Assembly: GCA_937146725.1 (NCBI GenBank)
Contig: CAKZRU010000112.1
Coordinates: 62,001-126,000, forward strand
Length of the DNA: 64,000 nucleotides
DNA from: an uncultured Myxococcales bacterium
GTDB lineage: Bacteria > Myxococcota_A > Bradymonadia > UBA7976 > VGTA01
Direction: 5' to 3'
Both the position numbers and the translations under genes were made by a program. The notes beneath the pieces are model-generated. The model was not told the DNA's origin. It saw only the letters and a program-made list of their open reading frames with translations, and ran no database searches. Below, in pieces: positions 17,318 to 27,811 of the stretch; the stretch's first letter is position 1; the number at the start of each line of letters is the position of its first letter.

Positions 17318-20188
17318 TTAAGGGATCACTTTTTGACAGTTCAAATCAGAGGGGAGTTGTACATCCGGAGAGCTGAGAAAAGAGATCTGCATTTGCTGTT
17401 CATCAAAAATGGCTTGAGCTGTTTTTAAAAGATCTTCATTGGACACGGATAAGAGTTTTGACCTTAGTGTGTTTTGCTCCAAAATCTCATTTTGATGCCA
17501 ATTTAAAAACCATGATCTGAGCAGCCAATGGGCTTGCTGTGAAGATAGGGTAAAATATTGATAGAGCAAGCGTTGGGAAAAACTCTTGAATGACTTAATT
17601 TTCAGTGGAGCTTGTAACTGCTCTTTCAGCATCCTTACATCCTTATTGAGAGCCTGCCAAGCAGACTCAAAATCCTTGGGCTTACTCTCTAGATAAATGG
17701 TAAGCATAAGCGGTTTATTGGGTGCATCTAATACAATACGTCGTATTGGTTTAGCTTGGCTTATCTCTTGATTTTCATAGAGTAGTGCGGCCTTTAAAAT
17801 TAATAGTCCTTCTGCTGATATATTTGATGGCACTGGAAAACTAAGACTTGCCCAAACTTGATCTGTATTGGTCAAAATCTTTGCGATTCGGCATTTTTTT
17901 AAACTTTTATGAGGATTTGGCAGATGAGGAGAACTTTTAAGACGGTTTGAGTCTTGAGGTACTCTGCTTTGATTTAATGATAAAGGAGAAAGAGTACGAC
18001 CTAAGGTCTTTTCGCTAACATCACCACTAACAACTAAGTTTAATGGCGCACTTTGAATATGCTGACTAAACCATCTAGAAAGCTCAGAAGAACTCAGCTT
18101 AGCCAATTGGTCCTGTCTTATTTTTGGAAGTGGGTAAGTCCATTTCGAGAATGCATGGCTTAATCTTTGATTGACAAAATTAAGCTTTTTTAGGGGATCT
18201 TTATCCTGCTTAGAGAGATTGCTTAAAGCAGAGTTTCGAGCTCTTTCAATATATTCATTTGACCACAAAGTTTCTGTGCGCAATGGAGCTTGTCGTAACT
18301 TTTTCATTAAAGCATTAAATACTTCACCAATTAAATAAGAGGGGAAAGTTGAGCTTAAGGTCAATCCTTCATCATGGAAATTTGCTTTAAATCTAGGCTC
18401 ATTGGGAATAGGTTCGCTGAGCAGAGCTGCAAACCAATGACCTAATGCTAGGGCACTTGGTGATCGTAATGAGCTTTTGGTTGAACTTAGATCAAAAGTA
18501 ATCGTTGCCATAAGTGAGGTGACTCCCTCACTTTGGCTGGGGTGGAACAAAAGTTTAAGATGATCTCCATGCTGACTAAAACCAACCAAATTAGTGGAGT
18601 TTTGTTGCGTCATCGCTTGCTTGAGTTGCTGAATCATTCGTTCTTGCCAAATATCAGGATTACTTTGGCTTGGGTTTTTTCCACTAATTAAAACGTAGGG
18701 AACCTTTGACATCAAGCGCTCTTGAGTAAACTTAAATAGTGTACTAGGACGTACTTGATAGGCGGCTAGGCCATAGCGATTTAAAGCATCGGTATTAGGC
18801 CAATGAGAGTTAAAAAAGCCAAGTCGTCTTGCTTGATCGTTTAAGGACTCTCCAATCAGTAGGGTTTCACGTTCAAATAAGGACTTTGCTCGCTCTAAAT
18901 TACGCTGAGATATCGGTTGATGTAACAAACGATTAAAAGTTTCTAAAAGAATATTCCAAGCATCATCAGTTTGCGCACTGCTCACCTCTACCGACACAAC
19001 AAAGACCGTTCCTTGGTCTGTAATAACCGAGGTACTTGAGGCGGACTTAAGCTCAATGCCAGAGCGCTCAGCTTGGCGATGCAAAATTCCATATTGATCA
19101 CCAATTAATATAAAACTTAATAAATCTAGATAGCTCGCTTCTTCAGAACTTAAGTTTTGGACCGGGAAAGCAAGTTGAATAAAGGTTCGATTAATGTCCA
19201 TAAGCTCTAAATCAACCAAAGAGATATTTGAGCTTGCGTCATCACCATCCAAAGCCTGTTGAGCAGTAGCAGATGACTCGTTAGAGACTTCTGCTGGAGC
19301 TGATATATCTTCTAATGGGCTGGTGAAGTTTTTGGTGATTGCTTTTTTTAATTTGGCTTTATCAAGATCACCAATAGCAACAATATGTAGGTTACTTGGT
19401 TGGAGTATTTGATCGATAAACTTACGGATTGTTGAGAGATCGAGTTTTTGGAGTTCTTGGGGATTTATATAAAATGAGTCAGGTAGGGTCTTTTCATTTG
19501 AATTGAGGCGTTTTAGGTTTTCAAGCACTAAGCGAGATACCAAACGTCGTTTAAACCAAAGCGTAGAATGAGTACGCGTTTGATTAAGAGCATTGATTAC
19601 TTGAGCATCCGCAAAGTTTTTTAAGTAACTAGAAAGCAGGGTGAGAGTTTCTTGTACTTGTTCTGGTGAGCATGAAAAGCTAAATACATAGCGATCGGGC
19701 GAAATCCAACTGTCAAAATCCACTCCCATGGCCTTAAGCTTAAAGTTTAAACTTTCAGAATTAAAACCCTTAGTGAGTAATTCATCCAATATGATGGTAG
19801 AACCGTAAGTGGATTTGCTCTCATTTAATACACCTGCTTTAAACCACAGTTGGATAATGGTTTTAGAACGTTTTTTCTGGATAAGACTCAACTGTGGTCG
19901 CTGGTACTTTTCACCTGATACAGCTTCAGGGGTATCAATCGTACCTTCCGTCAAGGCGAGCAGACTAGGAGGGCCCATAAATACCGAAGGCGGAAGTTTA
20001 TGCTTAGGTGCTTTTGGTAGTATCGGGGTGGTTGGCCTACTAGAACACCCTAAACCTAAAGCTAGACATAGAATAAACACAGCTTTTGACTTGAGGCTGA
20101 CTGTTAGATCATTGAATCTCAGCAAATCCGAAGGGTGCAAGAGATTGGATGAGTATTGCTTTGTTTGAATTATTTTTCGAATAAACAC
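17318..20188 (-). CDS. M16-like lipoprotein lacking the protease active site
   Basis: 956 residues with a lipobox (GLGC, Cys about residue 48), so probably anchored in the envelope. Two M16 (insulinase/pitrilysin) half-units follow. The first has the usual pattern of the zinc-binding helix region and GDLDKAKLKKAI. The second, from about residue 540, includes the FKANFHDEGLTLSS strand pattern. At the place of the zinc motif HxxEH the protein reads ILDELLTKG, so both zinc-binding His are missing. It is therefore probably an inactive chaperone-like M16 subunit. In many bacteria such subunits pair with an active one, but no active partner is adjacent. It stands alone, divergent from the TPR gene at 20490. 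Confidence 0.75.
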   Translation of the reverse strand: MFIRKIIQTKQYSSNLLHPSDLLRFNDLTVSLKSKAVFILCLALGLGCSSRPTTPILPKAPKHKLPPSVFMGPPSLLALTEGTIDTPEAVSGEKYQRPQLSLIQKKRSKTIIQLWFKAGVLNESKSTYGSTIILDELLTKGFNSESLNFKLKAMGVDFDSWISPDRYVFSFSCSPEQVQETLTLLSSYLKNFADAQVINALNQTRTHSTLWFKRRLVSRLVLENLKRLNSNEKTLPDSFYINPQELQKLDLSTIRKFIDQILQPSNLHIVAIGDLDKAKLKKAITKNFTSPLEDISAPAEVSNESSATAQQALDGDDASSNISLVDLELMDINRTFIQLAFPVQNLSSEEASYLDLLSFILIGDQYGILHRQAERSGIELKSASSTSVITDQGTVFVVSVEVSSAQTDDAWNILLETFNRLLHQPISQRNLERAKSLFERETLLIGESLNDQARRLGFFNSHWPNTDALNRYGLAAYQVRPSTLFKFTQERLMSKVPYVLISGKNPSQSNPDIWQERMIQQLKQAMTQQNSTNLVGFSQHGDHLKLLFHPSQSEGVTSLMATITFDLSSTKSSLRSPSALALGHWFAALLSEPIPNEPRFKANFHDEGLTLSSTFPSYLIGEVFNALMKKLRQAPLRTETLWSNEYIERARNSALSNLSKQDKDPLKKLNFVNQRLSHAFSKWTYPLPKIRQDQLAKLSSSELSRWFSQHIQSAPLNLVVSGDVSEKTLGRTLSPLSLNQSRVPQDSNRLKSSPHLPNPHKSLKKCRIAKILTNTDQVWASLSFPVPSNISAEGLLILKAALLYENQEISQAKPIRRIVLDAPNKPLMLTIYLESKPKDFESAWQALNKDVRMLKEQLQAPLKIKSFKSFSQRLLYQYFTLSSQQAHWLLRSWFLNWHQNEILEQNTLRSKLLSVSNEDLLKTAQAIFDEQQMQISFLSSPDVQLPSDLNCQKVIP

Positions 20189-20419
20189 AGATCATGCGCC
20201 TAGAAAGTCTGAGAAGGAGGTAAGGGCATAAAGTCATAAAAGCTAGACTTATTAAACTTAGTTTTGCCAACAATCACTTATGCATTGAACTACTTACTAG
20301 TAAAAGATGAAGAGATAAACAATACTTGCTGAAACCTATTCAGTGATGAGGTATAAAGAAGTAGATCATATGATCAAAAGGGTCTGTCAGATCTTTTTAC
20401 TTTTGATGATGCTAAGAAA

Positions 20420-20473
20420 TCTATGTTTTTTGTCATATCTGTGTTTTTTGTCATATCTATGTTTTTTGTTATG
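20420..20473. repeat. 18-bp TCTATGTTTTTTGTCATA tandem repeat, three copies
   Basis: Three copies (20420-20437, 20438-20455, 20456-20473; the second has G for A, the third ends TTATG) lie just upstream of the GTG start at 20490. The rest of the 301-base divergent spacer 20189-20489 shows no clear feature. Confidence 0.85.
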
Positions 20474-20489
20474 AGAGAGCCCAATTAAA

Positions 20490-23400
20490 GTGGATATTAA
20501 AACAAACTCATCGCCAAGTGCATCACTTTTAGATGCTCAAAGACATGAAGCAGGCGCTCGTTGGCTTGAGTCAGCAAGGGCTTATTTGAGCACTTTAGTT
20601 TCGACACCGCACTTAAAACAAGTCGCTTTGGCAGGTTTAAAGCGTTGTGCTCAAAGAGATATTTCAGATGAGCAAAGTGAAGTGGGTGATGACAGCCAAT
20701 ACCGTGAAGTGAATAAGTTACTCTTGATGATTGGTTTAATCGTTGCGGAAGAATGGCGAGAGGCGGTGCTGATTGGGCTTTCACAAGACGATCAAGATGT
20801 ACAGCATCTATCTCCCTCTATGCAACAAAGATGGCCTCATTTATACCACAAACTCAATGAAAGTTTACTCAATGAAAGTTTACTCAATGAAAGTTTACTT
20901 AGTGAAAGCTTAGATGAGCCTGATCATCAGGTTTTACCTCATTGGATTATCATCTTGGTCATGCTTGAAAGGCTAGCTCGTCACAACATGATCAGCGATC
21001 TTCTGATGATGGTGAGAGAGTCCTTACAGTATATTCCGAATGAGCTACATCAAGCATTGATCAACTACGAAGCTGGCCGTATTGCCTTAAATCATCAACA
21101 TCTATCATCCGGTGGCTATTTCTTTACTCAAGCTTTACGGTTAGCACCAAGCTTAAATGAAGATATTATCCAAAGGATAGATAGTGTAATCATTCAATCC
21201 GTTGATCATATCAATGAGCTAGAGAGTGATTTAGCTTATCTGCAAAGCTTCGATTCATATGATGAATTGCTTGGTCTTAGATGTCAGCATTTAAAGATCA
21301 GTGCATTAGAACAGTGGGTTAATGAGCTTGGTGCTGATCCTTTGGTTCAAGGAAAGCCCTTGTTTATGCTGTGGTTGGGCTCACGATTAGAAAAATTATC
21401 TCAGCAGAATACACAAACTCATAGGTCTCCCAACTATGCGTCCGGTGCTTTTTTAGCTTATGCCTTAACCTTGGAACGTAGTCATAGCAATGGTGATGTT
21501 TATCAAAAAGCATTTCTAAGTATGACGGGCCTTGTGCTTGCTCGCCAAAAAAGACCAGGCCATCTAGATGATGATGAGCCAACTTTAGATAATATCGAGA
21601 ATCATGGAGAGCTTGTTGAAGAAGGCGAAAATCGTTTTATTCTTCAATTAAAAGAGCATAAATCTTATGACTACATACTTTATTTCTTAAAGCAAAAAGC
21701 CGAGGCCGTACACTTGCCCAATCGCGAGCGTGCGATTGCATATAATGCTCTTGCTCAACTTTCCTTAAGTCATAAAAATGGCTTAAAAAGTGCGATCGAT
21801 TATATTGTTAAAGGTGCAGAGTTTGACCCAAAACAACTCAAGTTAAGCCCACTTATGCGGGAAGCGCGGGCAAGCGATGATTGGTCAGCCTTAGAGCCAC
21901 TATTAGACATCCAATTGAAGCTGACTCAAAAATTAGCCAAGCGTATGATGATTTTGAGCATGATTGCACAAGGTCAACGACAGCAAGCCGAGTGGTTTAA
22001 GTCATATCAAACATTAATGAAATTAGGCGCTGAAGAGTACTTATCGAGTTCCTCTAATACCGAGCCTGATCACGTCAATCCTTTTTTGATTTCTTTCTCC
22101 AAAGAAACAGAAAAAGAAATCAGCTCTTTACTCAGAGTTAAAGGTGCCGCTTTGGCCATTGGGAGGCAGCTTAGCTCTCAAGAACGCTGGCCTGAGTTAA
22201 TTCGACTGCTAGAACGCTTAGAATATAAAGGTAAGGTTTCTGTTGAACTACTGGAAAATTCTGTAAATCATGCAGTCAATACTTGGTCGTTTGCCGAGCC
22301 ACTCTTGTCTCATTATGAGCAAGACGAAAAGTGGTCAGAATGGTTGGAACTTATCTTAACAGTTCCGAAAAAGTCTTGGCCTTTACGAGAGCAAGGTCGC
22401 TTGATCAGCCAAGCGGTTGAGCGAGCCAAGAAATTAGATGATGAAAACTATTCCGCCTTGCTAAGATTAAGAGCGGTTTGGCTTAATGAGAGTATGGCGA
22501 CTGATCAAGAACGTATTGAAGCTTGGGTTGCATACTTAAAAGAACACCCAGCGGATTTAGATGCGATTGAGGCTTTGGAACCATTAATTTCTCGGACAGC
22601 GAATTGGTCAACGCTTGCTGATCTTTATGCCAATGCCTTACCACTTAGAAAAACAGGCAAAATCCGTATTTTAGAGCGTTTGTTTCATATCTATACCGAG
22701 TTTTTGAATCAAAGAGATGAAGCAGCCCAGGTTCAACATGCCATATTGGAGTTAGATTCAAGTCATGAAGAAGCCGGTACCTGGCTCACTCTATACTATG
22801 CTGAACGTCAAGCCTGGAAGGAACTTCTAAAAGCCTGCACACTATGGAGACCCAAAGTCTCCAAGCATCCAGTGTGGTTGGAAGCTAAAGTGAGAGCTTT
22901 GATTGGCTTGGAAAGCTTAGAACTTGCTTATCAATGTTGGAGTGAGTTGTCGCAAGAAAGCGTAAAAAGATCTTTTCTTGAACCCATGTTAAGTTTAGCA
23001 GAGACGCAAAAACAAGGCCTGTTGACTTTAGATTTACTCGATCTTCTTGATCAAGTTGTTGGGGTTGAAGGTTTCGACTCTCTTGAAGATATAGAGCAAG
23101 AAGATCCTTTATCCTTTAGTCCCGATGAGTCGCCTCCTCCTTTACCTGATATTGATGAAGTTTTTAATGAGGCAGAACAAAGCGTTTCTGAAGATGAGCA
23201 CTTAACTAACTTATTAACCGGTGATTACAAAACAGCTTTTAGTCATGAACATCGTTTAAGACTCAGAGCAAAAGCTCTCTTCATGTGGTTAGAACCAAAG
23301 GATCCGATACTTGCTTTGCAGGCTTGGGAGGCTGTACAAGCCCAATATGGTCTTGATGATGAAAGCGCATATGCTTTAGTTAAGTTATATAGTACGTTAG

Positions 23401-24371
23401 GACAGCGACGTGAACTCATCAAGCTATTGAGTTTTGTAGAAGACTCAGCAGCTGTTGTTTTGAAACGACGAAGAAGTATTATTCTTGCCGCCTTGCATTT
23501 TGAAACTCGATTCAAAGAATATACAGAAGCTTTTAAGTGTTGGTTGGCTTTGTATGAACATTCACCAAAAGATCGAGAAATCTGTGTATCTGCTTTTTAT
23601 CGTCTATCCACATCAGATAAAGAGCTACAAACCTTGTTGATTGAATTATTAAAGTTAAGATCAGAGCATAGTAAGTCGCTGACTTTATCGGTGAGCACGG
23701 CTTTAGAATTTGCTCAGAATTCAAACCAAAGTCTTTTTCAAAAAGAAATCGCCTATAAGATTCTAAAGACTTTAGTATTTAATGATCAGTATGGGGATCA
23801 AGCTTTATCTTTATTACTCAAACTCACTCAAGAGCTAGGAGTCTGGGAAGACACAGTACAGGTTTTGGCGCAAAGTAAAAATTGGCGTTTACTTTGGTTA
23901 GCCGCCCACTTGAGTGAATGTCGTTTAGGTGAGCATGAAAGCGCTAAAATCTTATATGATATGGCCATTACATATTTGGAAAAATCTTACCAAAAACGCA
24001 GTCAAATTGAACAAGGCTCACGTTTATTTTTAGAGTCAAAAAAGATGATTTCGGCTAGTCTTAGTCGCTTAGAAAACTTTGAGCGAAAAGCAAAAGATTC
24101 TCTACCACCACCACTTGGACTTCAAATTGAGTTTATTGATGATGATCAATCTATAGAGCATGATCAATCTAATAATATGAGCACCGAAGTAGAATCTATC
24201 ACCTTTGAACATGTATCATCAGAGAGTTCAGAACAAGAAAAGTTAGAAAATACCTACGAGCCACTTAAGTATAGTAAAGATGAAGAAGCGGACTTACAGC
24301 AACTCGATTTACCCAATAAAGATGATCAAACCGATGAAGAGAGTATGCAAGCAATCGAAACAGAGGACTAA
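20490..24371 (+). CDS. Giant TPR/alpha-solenoid protein
   Basis: The 1293-residue cytoplasmic-looking protein has no signal peptide or membrane span. The GTG start at 20490 follows GAGAG. Helical repeats run through its whole length (for example ERAIAYNALAQLSLSHKNGLKSAIDYIVKGAEFDP and RLRAKALFMWLEPKDPILALQAW). Residues 122-141 come from four copies of a 15-bp repeat (LNESL). The last 110 residues are very acidic and probably disordered. TPR proteins of this size usually act as assembly platforms; no partner domain is visible. Its stop overlaps an ATG at 24371 (TAATG), which points to coupling with the next gene. Confidence 0.8.
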   Translation: MDIKTNSSPSASLLDAQRHEAGARWLESARAYLSTLVSTPHLKQVALAGLKRCAQRDISDEQSEVGDDSQYREVNKLLLMIGLIVAEEWREAVLIGLSQDDQDVQHLSPSMQQRWPHLYHKLNESLLNESLLNESLLSESLDEPDHQVLPHWIIILVMLERLARHNMISDLLMMVRESLQYIPNELHQALINYEAGRIALNHQHLSSGGYFFTQALRLAPSLNEDIIQRIDSVIIQSVDHINELESDLAYLQSFDSYDELLGLRCQHLKISALEQWVNELGADPLVQGKPLFMLWLGSRLEKLSQQNTQTHRSPNYASGAFLAYALTLERSHSNGDVYQKAFLSMTGLVLARQKRPGHLDDDEPTLDNIENHGELVEEGENRFILQLKEHKSYDYILYFLKQKAEAVHLPNRERAIAYNALAQLSLSHKNGLKSAIDYIVKGAEFDPKQLKLSPLMREARASDDWSALEPLLDIQLKLTQKLAKRMMILSMIAQGQRQQAEWFKSYQTLMKLGAEEYLSSSSNTEPDHVNPFLISFSKETEKEISSLLRVKGAALAIGRQLSSQERWPELIRLLERLEYKGKVSVELLENSVNHAVNTWSFAEPLLSHYEQDEKWSEWLELILTVPKKSWPLREQGRLISQAVERAKKLDDENYSALLRLRAVWLNESMATDQERIEAWVAYLKEHPADLDAIEALEPLISRTANWSTLADLYANALPLRKTGKIRILERLFHIYTEFLNQRDEAAQVQHAILELDSSHEEAGTWLTLYYAERQAWKELLKACTLWRPKVSKHPVWLEAKVRALIGLESLELAYQCWSELSQESVKRSFLEPMLSLAETQKQGLLTLDLLDLLDQVVGVEGFDSLEDIEQEDPLSFSPDESPPPLPDIDEVFNEAEQSVSEDEHLTNLLTGDYKTAFSHEHRLRLRAKALFMWLEPKDPILALQAWEAVQAQYGLDDESAYALVKLYSTLGQRRELIKLLSFVEDSAAVVLKRRRSIILAALHFETRFKEYTEAFKCWLALYEHSPKDREICVSAFYRLSTSDKELQTLLIELLKLRSEHSKSLTLSVSTALEFAQNSNQSLFQKEIAYKILKTLVFNDQYGDQALSLLLKLTQELGVWEDTVQVLAQSKNWRLLWLAAHLSECRLGEHESAKILYDMAITYLEKSYQKRSQIEQGSRLFLESKKMISASLSRLENFERKAKDSLPPPLGLQIEFIDDDQSIEHDQSNNMSTEVESITFEHVSSESSEQEKLENTYEPLKYSKDEEADLQQLDLPNKDDQTDEESMQAIETED
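20853..20912 (+). repeat. In-frame 15-bp repeat, four copies
   Basis: CTCAATGAAAGTTTA is present three times exactly and once with changes (CTTAGTGAAAGCTTA). It encodes LNESL/LSESL inside the giant TPR protein. Confidence 0.9.
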
Positions 24372-27300
24372 TGAATTTTGGCAGAAAATTGCTTTTAATT
24401 TTATTGTTCTCTTTTATTTCTGTACCTTGATGTCAGCTTGCTATGAAGCACCAAACCTAGATATTTTAGAAGGCTGTCATCCGAGTGAACCTCAGTGTGC
24501 AAGCGCTGACTTTGATGGCGATGGAGTGCCTAATGGCCGTGATGATTTCCCCTTAGATGATCGCTGTGCCGAGGAAGGTAAATTACATTGTGGTGGCTGT
24601 GAACGGTCTTGTGGGCTGAAGTTCACTTGTGTAGACCATTTATGTGTTCCTATTGTTGATGAGTTTTGCGATGGCTTGGATAACGATTTGGATCAGGTGA
24701 TTGATGAGGCTCTAAACGCACCTGTAGCAAACTTAAATCAAGGACTTTGCAGTGGTCTAACTAAAGTATGTGCTGGTGCATTAGGCTGGATGGAACCTAC
24801 GCATGAAAGTATTGATGGATATGAAGAAAATGAAACTTTATGTGATGGGCTTGATAATGATTGTGATGGCCGAGTTGATGAGCTTTTAACCGCACCGTTA
24901 TCCACACCTCAACTTGGGGTTTGCAGTGGCTTGCGCTTAAAGTGCGAAGGTCGTCAATCGTGGATCACTCCTGATCGTCGCTTAACCCTTGAGCATTATG
25001 AAGTGAGTGAAGCTAGCTGTGATGGGCTTGACAATGATTGTGATGGGCAAGTTGATGAAAGATTAGGCGGTATTGCCTGTCAAACCGGTCTACTTGGCAG
25101 ATGTGCTGCGGGCCAAGAACAGTGTTTAATGGGTGAGTTGAGTTGTGTTGCCATTGCTGAAGCACAAACTGAAAGCTGTAATTTTGTTGATGATGATTGT
25201 GATGGTCAAGTGGATGAAGACTTAACACCTCCAGCTAATTATGAAGCTTTTGGCGTTTGCCAACAACCCCTTGGACGCTGTGAACAAGGTTCATGGGACA
25301 TTCGGCCTATTGAAGCGCTTTCCACATATGAAGTTGTAGAAATGACCTGTGATGGCTTAGATAATGACTGTGATGGCTTTACTGATGAAAGTCTTGCCCA
25401 GCCTAGCTGTGAGCTGTCTCAAAACTTTGGTCCCTGTGCCGAAGGTCGCCTAGAATGTTTAGAAGGCTCTAGAGTATGTCAAGCGGTCATACAAGCGCAA
25501 GATGAGCTCTGTGATGGTGTTGATAATGACTGTGATGGAGCAGTAGATGAAGATTTGGTTTTGCCATTGTATCCCGAGCAAAGAGGAGTATGTCTTGGAC
25601 TGACTTCTATCTGTGGGGGAGAGCGTGGTTTACAAGAGGTTGATCCTCAGCGAAGACTCGAGTATGAGGCCGATGAATCTAGCTGTGATGGCTTAGATAA
25701 TGACTGTGATGGTGTCATTGATGAGAATATTTTAAGCGAACCTTGCCAAACTTCTTTCATTGGAGAGTGTGCTCACGGGGTTTCACGGTGTATTGAAGGT
25801 GAGCTACACTGTGTGGCAAACTTAGCTCAAGATGAGTCGTGTGATGGCCTTGATAACGACTGTGATGGCGCCATTGATGAAGCCTTGCTCATCCCACGTA
25901 CAGCACTTACTTTAGGCGTATGTGAAGGACGTTTCCAAATCTGTAGAGATGAAGAAGGTTGGGTAGAGCCCAGCTTACCAAGTTTATTTGAAGATGAGGA
26001 ATTAAGTTGTGATGGTTTTGATAATGATTGTGATGGACAAGTAGATGAGCAGCTTATTGGCCCCCTTGATCCTAGTTCTGATTTAAGCGGTGTATGCATT
26101 GAACAAAGGCTGGTTTGTCGGGATGGAATCTTGGTGTCACCCAATGAGACCGAACGCTTGAGTCAAGGGATTTTCTATGAGGTTGAAGAGCTCAGCTGTG
26201 ATGGTCTTGATAATGACTGCGATGGACAAGTGGATGAGACTCCTTTAGATGGCTGGGGACGGTGTGAAACGAACTTGGTCGGTGCTTGCCAACAAGGGAA
26301 CTTATCTTGTGTGAACGGAGAACTAAGCTGCTTGGCAATTCAAGAGCCAAGCGCTGAACTCTGTGATGGTTTAGATAATGACTGTGATGGTGATATTGAT
26401 GAAAGCTTGGTTGCCGGTTCATGTTCGGTCGGTCAAGGAGCCTGTTTACAAAGTGGAGTTGCTCGCTGTGTTAATGCTCAATTTGTTTGTGATGCCCAAG
26501 CACCGCTCCCTCAGGATGAACGTTGTAATGACTTTGATGATGACTGTGATGGACAAGTGGATGAGAGCTTTGCACTGAGTGGTTTAGAATGCACTGTTGG
26601 GGTTGGCTCTTGTCGTCGTCAAGGTGCATGGCAGTGTACTTTGGGTGAATTGAGTTGTTCAGCAATAGCAGGCCCTGCTCATGATGAACTGTGTGATGGA
26701 ATAGATAATGACTGTGATGCTCAAGTAGACGAGGATTTTGTTCAGTTGGCCCGTCCTTGTGTGGCCGGACTTGGGGAATGTACAGTGCGAGGATTTTGGC
26801 GTTGCTCCGAACTTGGTGATCTTCAATGTGGTGAAGGAGAACGAGAAGCAGTGAGTGAAATCTGTGATGGCTTAGATAATGATTGTGATGGGCAAAGCGA
26901 TGAACATGTTTCAGATGAATACTGCGATCAAATAGATAATGATTGTGATGGTTTAGTAGATGAAAATGTTGCCACTGAAAGCTGTAATCAGCAAGATGAT
27001 GACTGTGATGGTTTAATTGACGAAAGCCCTTGTGGACTATGTTTGGATAGTAACAGTTGCCCAAATCTTACTTGGTATACCTTACCAGATGGTGATTTTT
27101 TAATGGGGGGGACTCAAGAAAACAATCAACCCATTCACGCAGTACGAATGATTCAATTTCAAATGTCTGATGAAATTACTGTGACTCAATACCAAGATTG
27201 TGTCCAAGCAGGCTTTTGTTCTCCGGCCGGAACCGGAGGGGACTGCAATATGGGTCAAATTGACCGGGAGCAGCATCCAATTAACTGTGTTTCATGGCTT

Positions 27301-27774
27301 CAAGCTCATCAATATGCCTATTGGGTGGGGGCACGCTTACCTACAGAAGCCGAATGGGAATATGCAGCCCGAAGCGCTGGCTTAAACCAAGTGACTCCAT
27401 GGGGAGGTACAGCGGTGACCTGTGAGTTTGCATTGCTTAGAGATCCTTCTGGATATGCTTGTGGACTGTATCAAACGGTAGCGATTAAGGATCCTAGACA
27501 TCAAGCAGGTCAAAGTTCTCAAGGTCTGTGGGACCTATTGGGTAATGTTTCTGAATGGGTAGAGGATGATTATGTCGCTGACTATGAACAGGCTTCTCCG
27601 CAGGGGGATGCTTTTTGTGATCAAGACCTATGTGATGCCCAAGGTGATAAGGTACATCGTGGTGGTGGCTGGCGTACTTTGATTGACGAACTTAATAATC
27701 GGAGTCGTTTTTCAGCTTTTTACCAACTCAAGTCTGCGGAAATTGGTTTTAGAGTTGTTAGGCAAGGCCCATAG
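24334..27774 (+). CDS. MopE-like metal-binding repeat lipoprotein with SUMF1-like domain
   Basis: About 1145 residues. A hydrophobic stretch and lipobox (LMSAC) make it a lipoprotein. Sixteen copies of the MopE-type motif CDGLDNDCDGxVDE (some degenerate, such as CNFVDDDCDG) follow, spaced by 10-65 residues. This motif is thought to bind Ca or other metals through its Asp residues. The last 230 residues are an FGE-sulfatase (SUMF1) fold: GDFLMGG, RLPTEAEWEYAAR, GLWDLLGNVSEWVEDDY and RGGGW...GFRVVR. The catalytic Cys pair of true formylglycine-generating enzymes is absent, so it is probably a binding module. The start is uncertain: ATG 24371, with a good AGAGGA, is in another frame (see findings). 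Confidence 0.85.
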   Translation: MKRVCKQSKQRTNEFWQKIAFNFIVLFYFCTLMSACYEAPNLDILEGCHPSEPQCASADFDGDGVPNGRDDFPLDDRCAEEGKLHCGGCERSCGLKFTCVDHLCVPIVDEFCDGLDNDLDQVIDEALNAPVANLNQGLCSGLTKVCAGALGWMEPTHESIDGYEENETLCDGLDNDCDGRVDELLTAPLSTPQLGVCSGLRLKCEGRQSWITPDRRLTLEHYEVSEASCDGLDNDCDGQVDERLGGIACQTGLLGRCAAGQEQCLMGELSCVAIAEAQTESCNFVDDDCDGQVDEDLTPPANYEAFGVCQQPLGRCEQGSWDIRPIEALSTYEVVEMTCDGLDNDCDGFTDESLAQPSCELSQNFGPCAEGRLECLEGSRVCQAVIQAQDELCDGVDNDCDGAVDEDLVLPLYPEQRGVCLGLTSICGGERGLQEVDPQRRLEYEADESSCDGLDNDCDGVIDENILSEPCQTSFIGECAHGVSRCIEGELHCVANLAQDESCDGLDNDCDGAIDEALLIPRTALTLGVCEGRFQICRDEEGWVEPSLPSLFEDEELSCDGFDNDCDGQVDEQLIGPLDPSSDLSGVCIEQRLVCRDGILVSPNETERLSQGIFYEVEELSCDGLDNDCDGQVDETPLDGWGRCETNLVGACQQGNLSCVNGELSCLAIQEPSAELCDGLDNDCDGDIDESLVAGSCSVGQGACLQSGVARCVNAQFVCDAQAPLPQDERCNDFDDDCDGQVDESFALSGLECTVGVGSCRRQGAWQCTLGELSCSAIAGPAHDELCDGIDNDCDAQVDEDFVQLARPCVAGLGECTVRGFWRCSELGDLQCGEGEREAVSEICDGLDNDCDGQSDEHVSDEYCDQIDNDCDGLVDENVATESCNQQDDDCDGLIDESPCGLCLDSNSCPNLTWYTLPDGDFLMGGTQENNQPIHAVRMIQFQMSDEITVTQYQDCVQAGFCSPAGTGGDCNMGQIDREQHPINCVSWLQAHQYAYWVGARLPTEAEWEYAARSAGLNQVTPWGGTAVTCEFALLRDPSGYACGLYQTVAIKDPRHQAGQSSQGLWDLLGNVSEWVEDDYVADYEQASPQGDAFCDQDLCDAQGDKVHRGGGWRTLIDELNNRSRFSAFYQLKSAEIGFRVVRQGP

Positions 27775-27811
27775 ATACTGATCGAGATTTAACCAAAAAG
27801 AGGCGAGTGTT

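Noticed and set aside
26471..27064. Minus-strand reading frame rich in His (HNHH-type repeats)
   Set aside because: It is the antisense reading of the CDGLDNDCDG repeats of the MopE-like gene; there is no ribosome-binding site and the His come from the GATAATGA-type codons in reverse.
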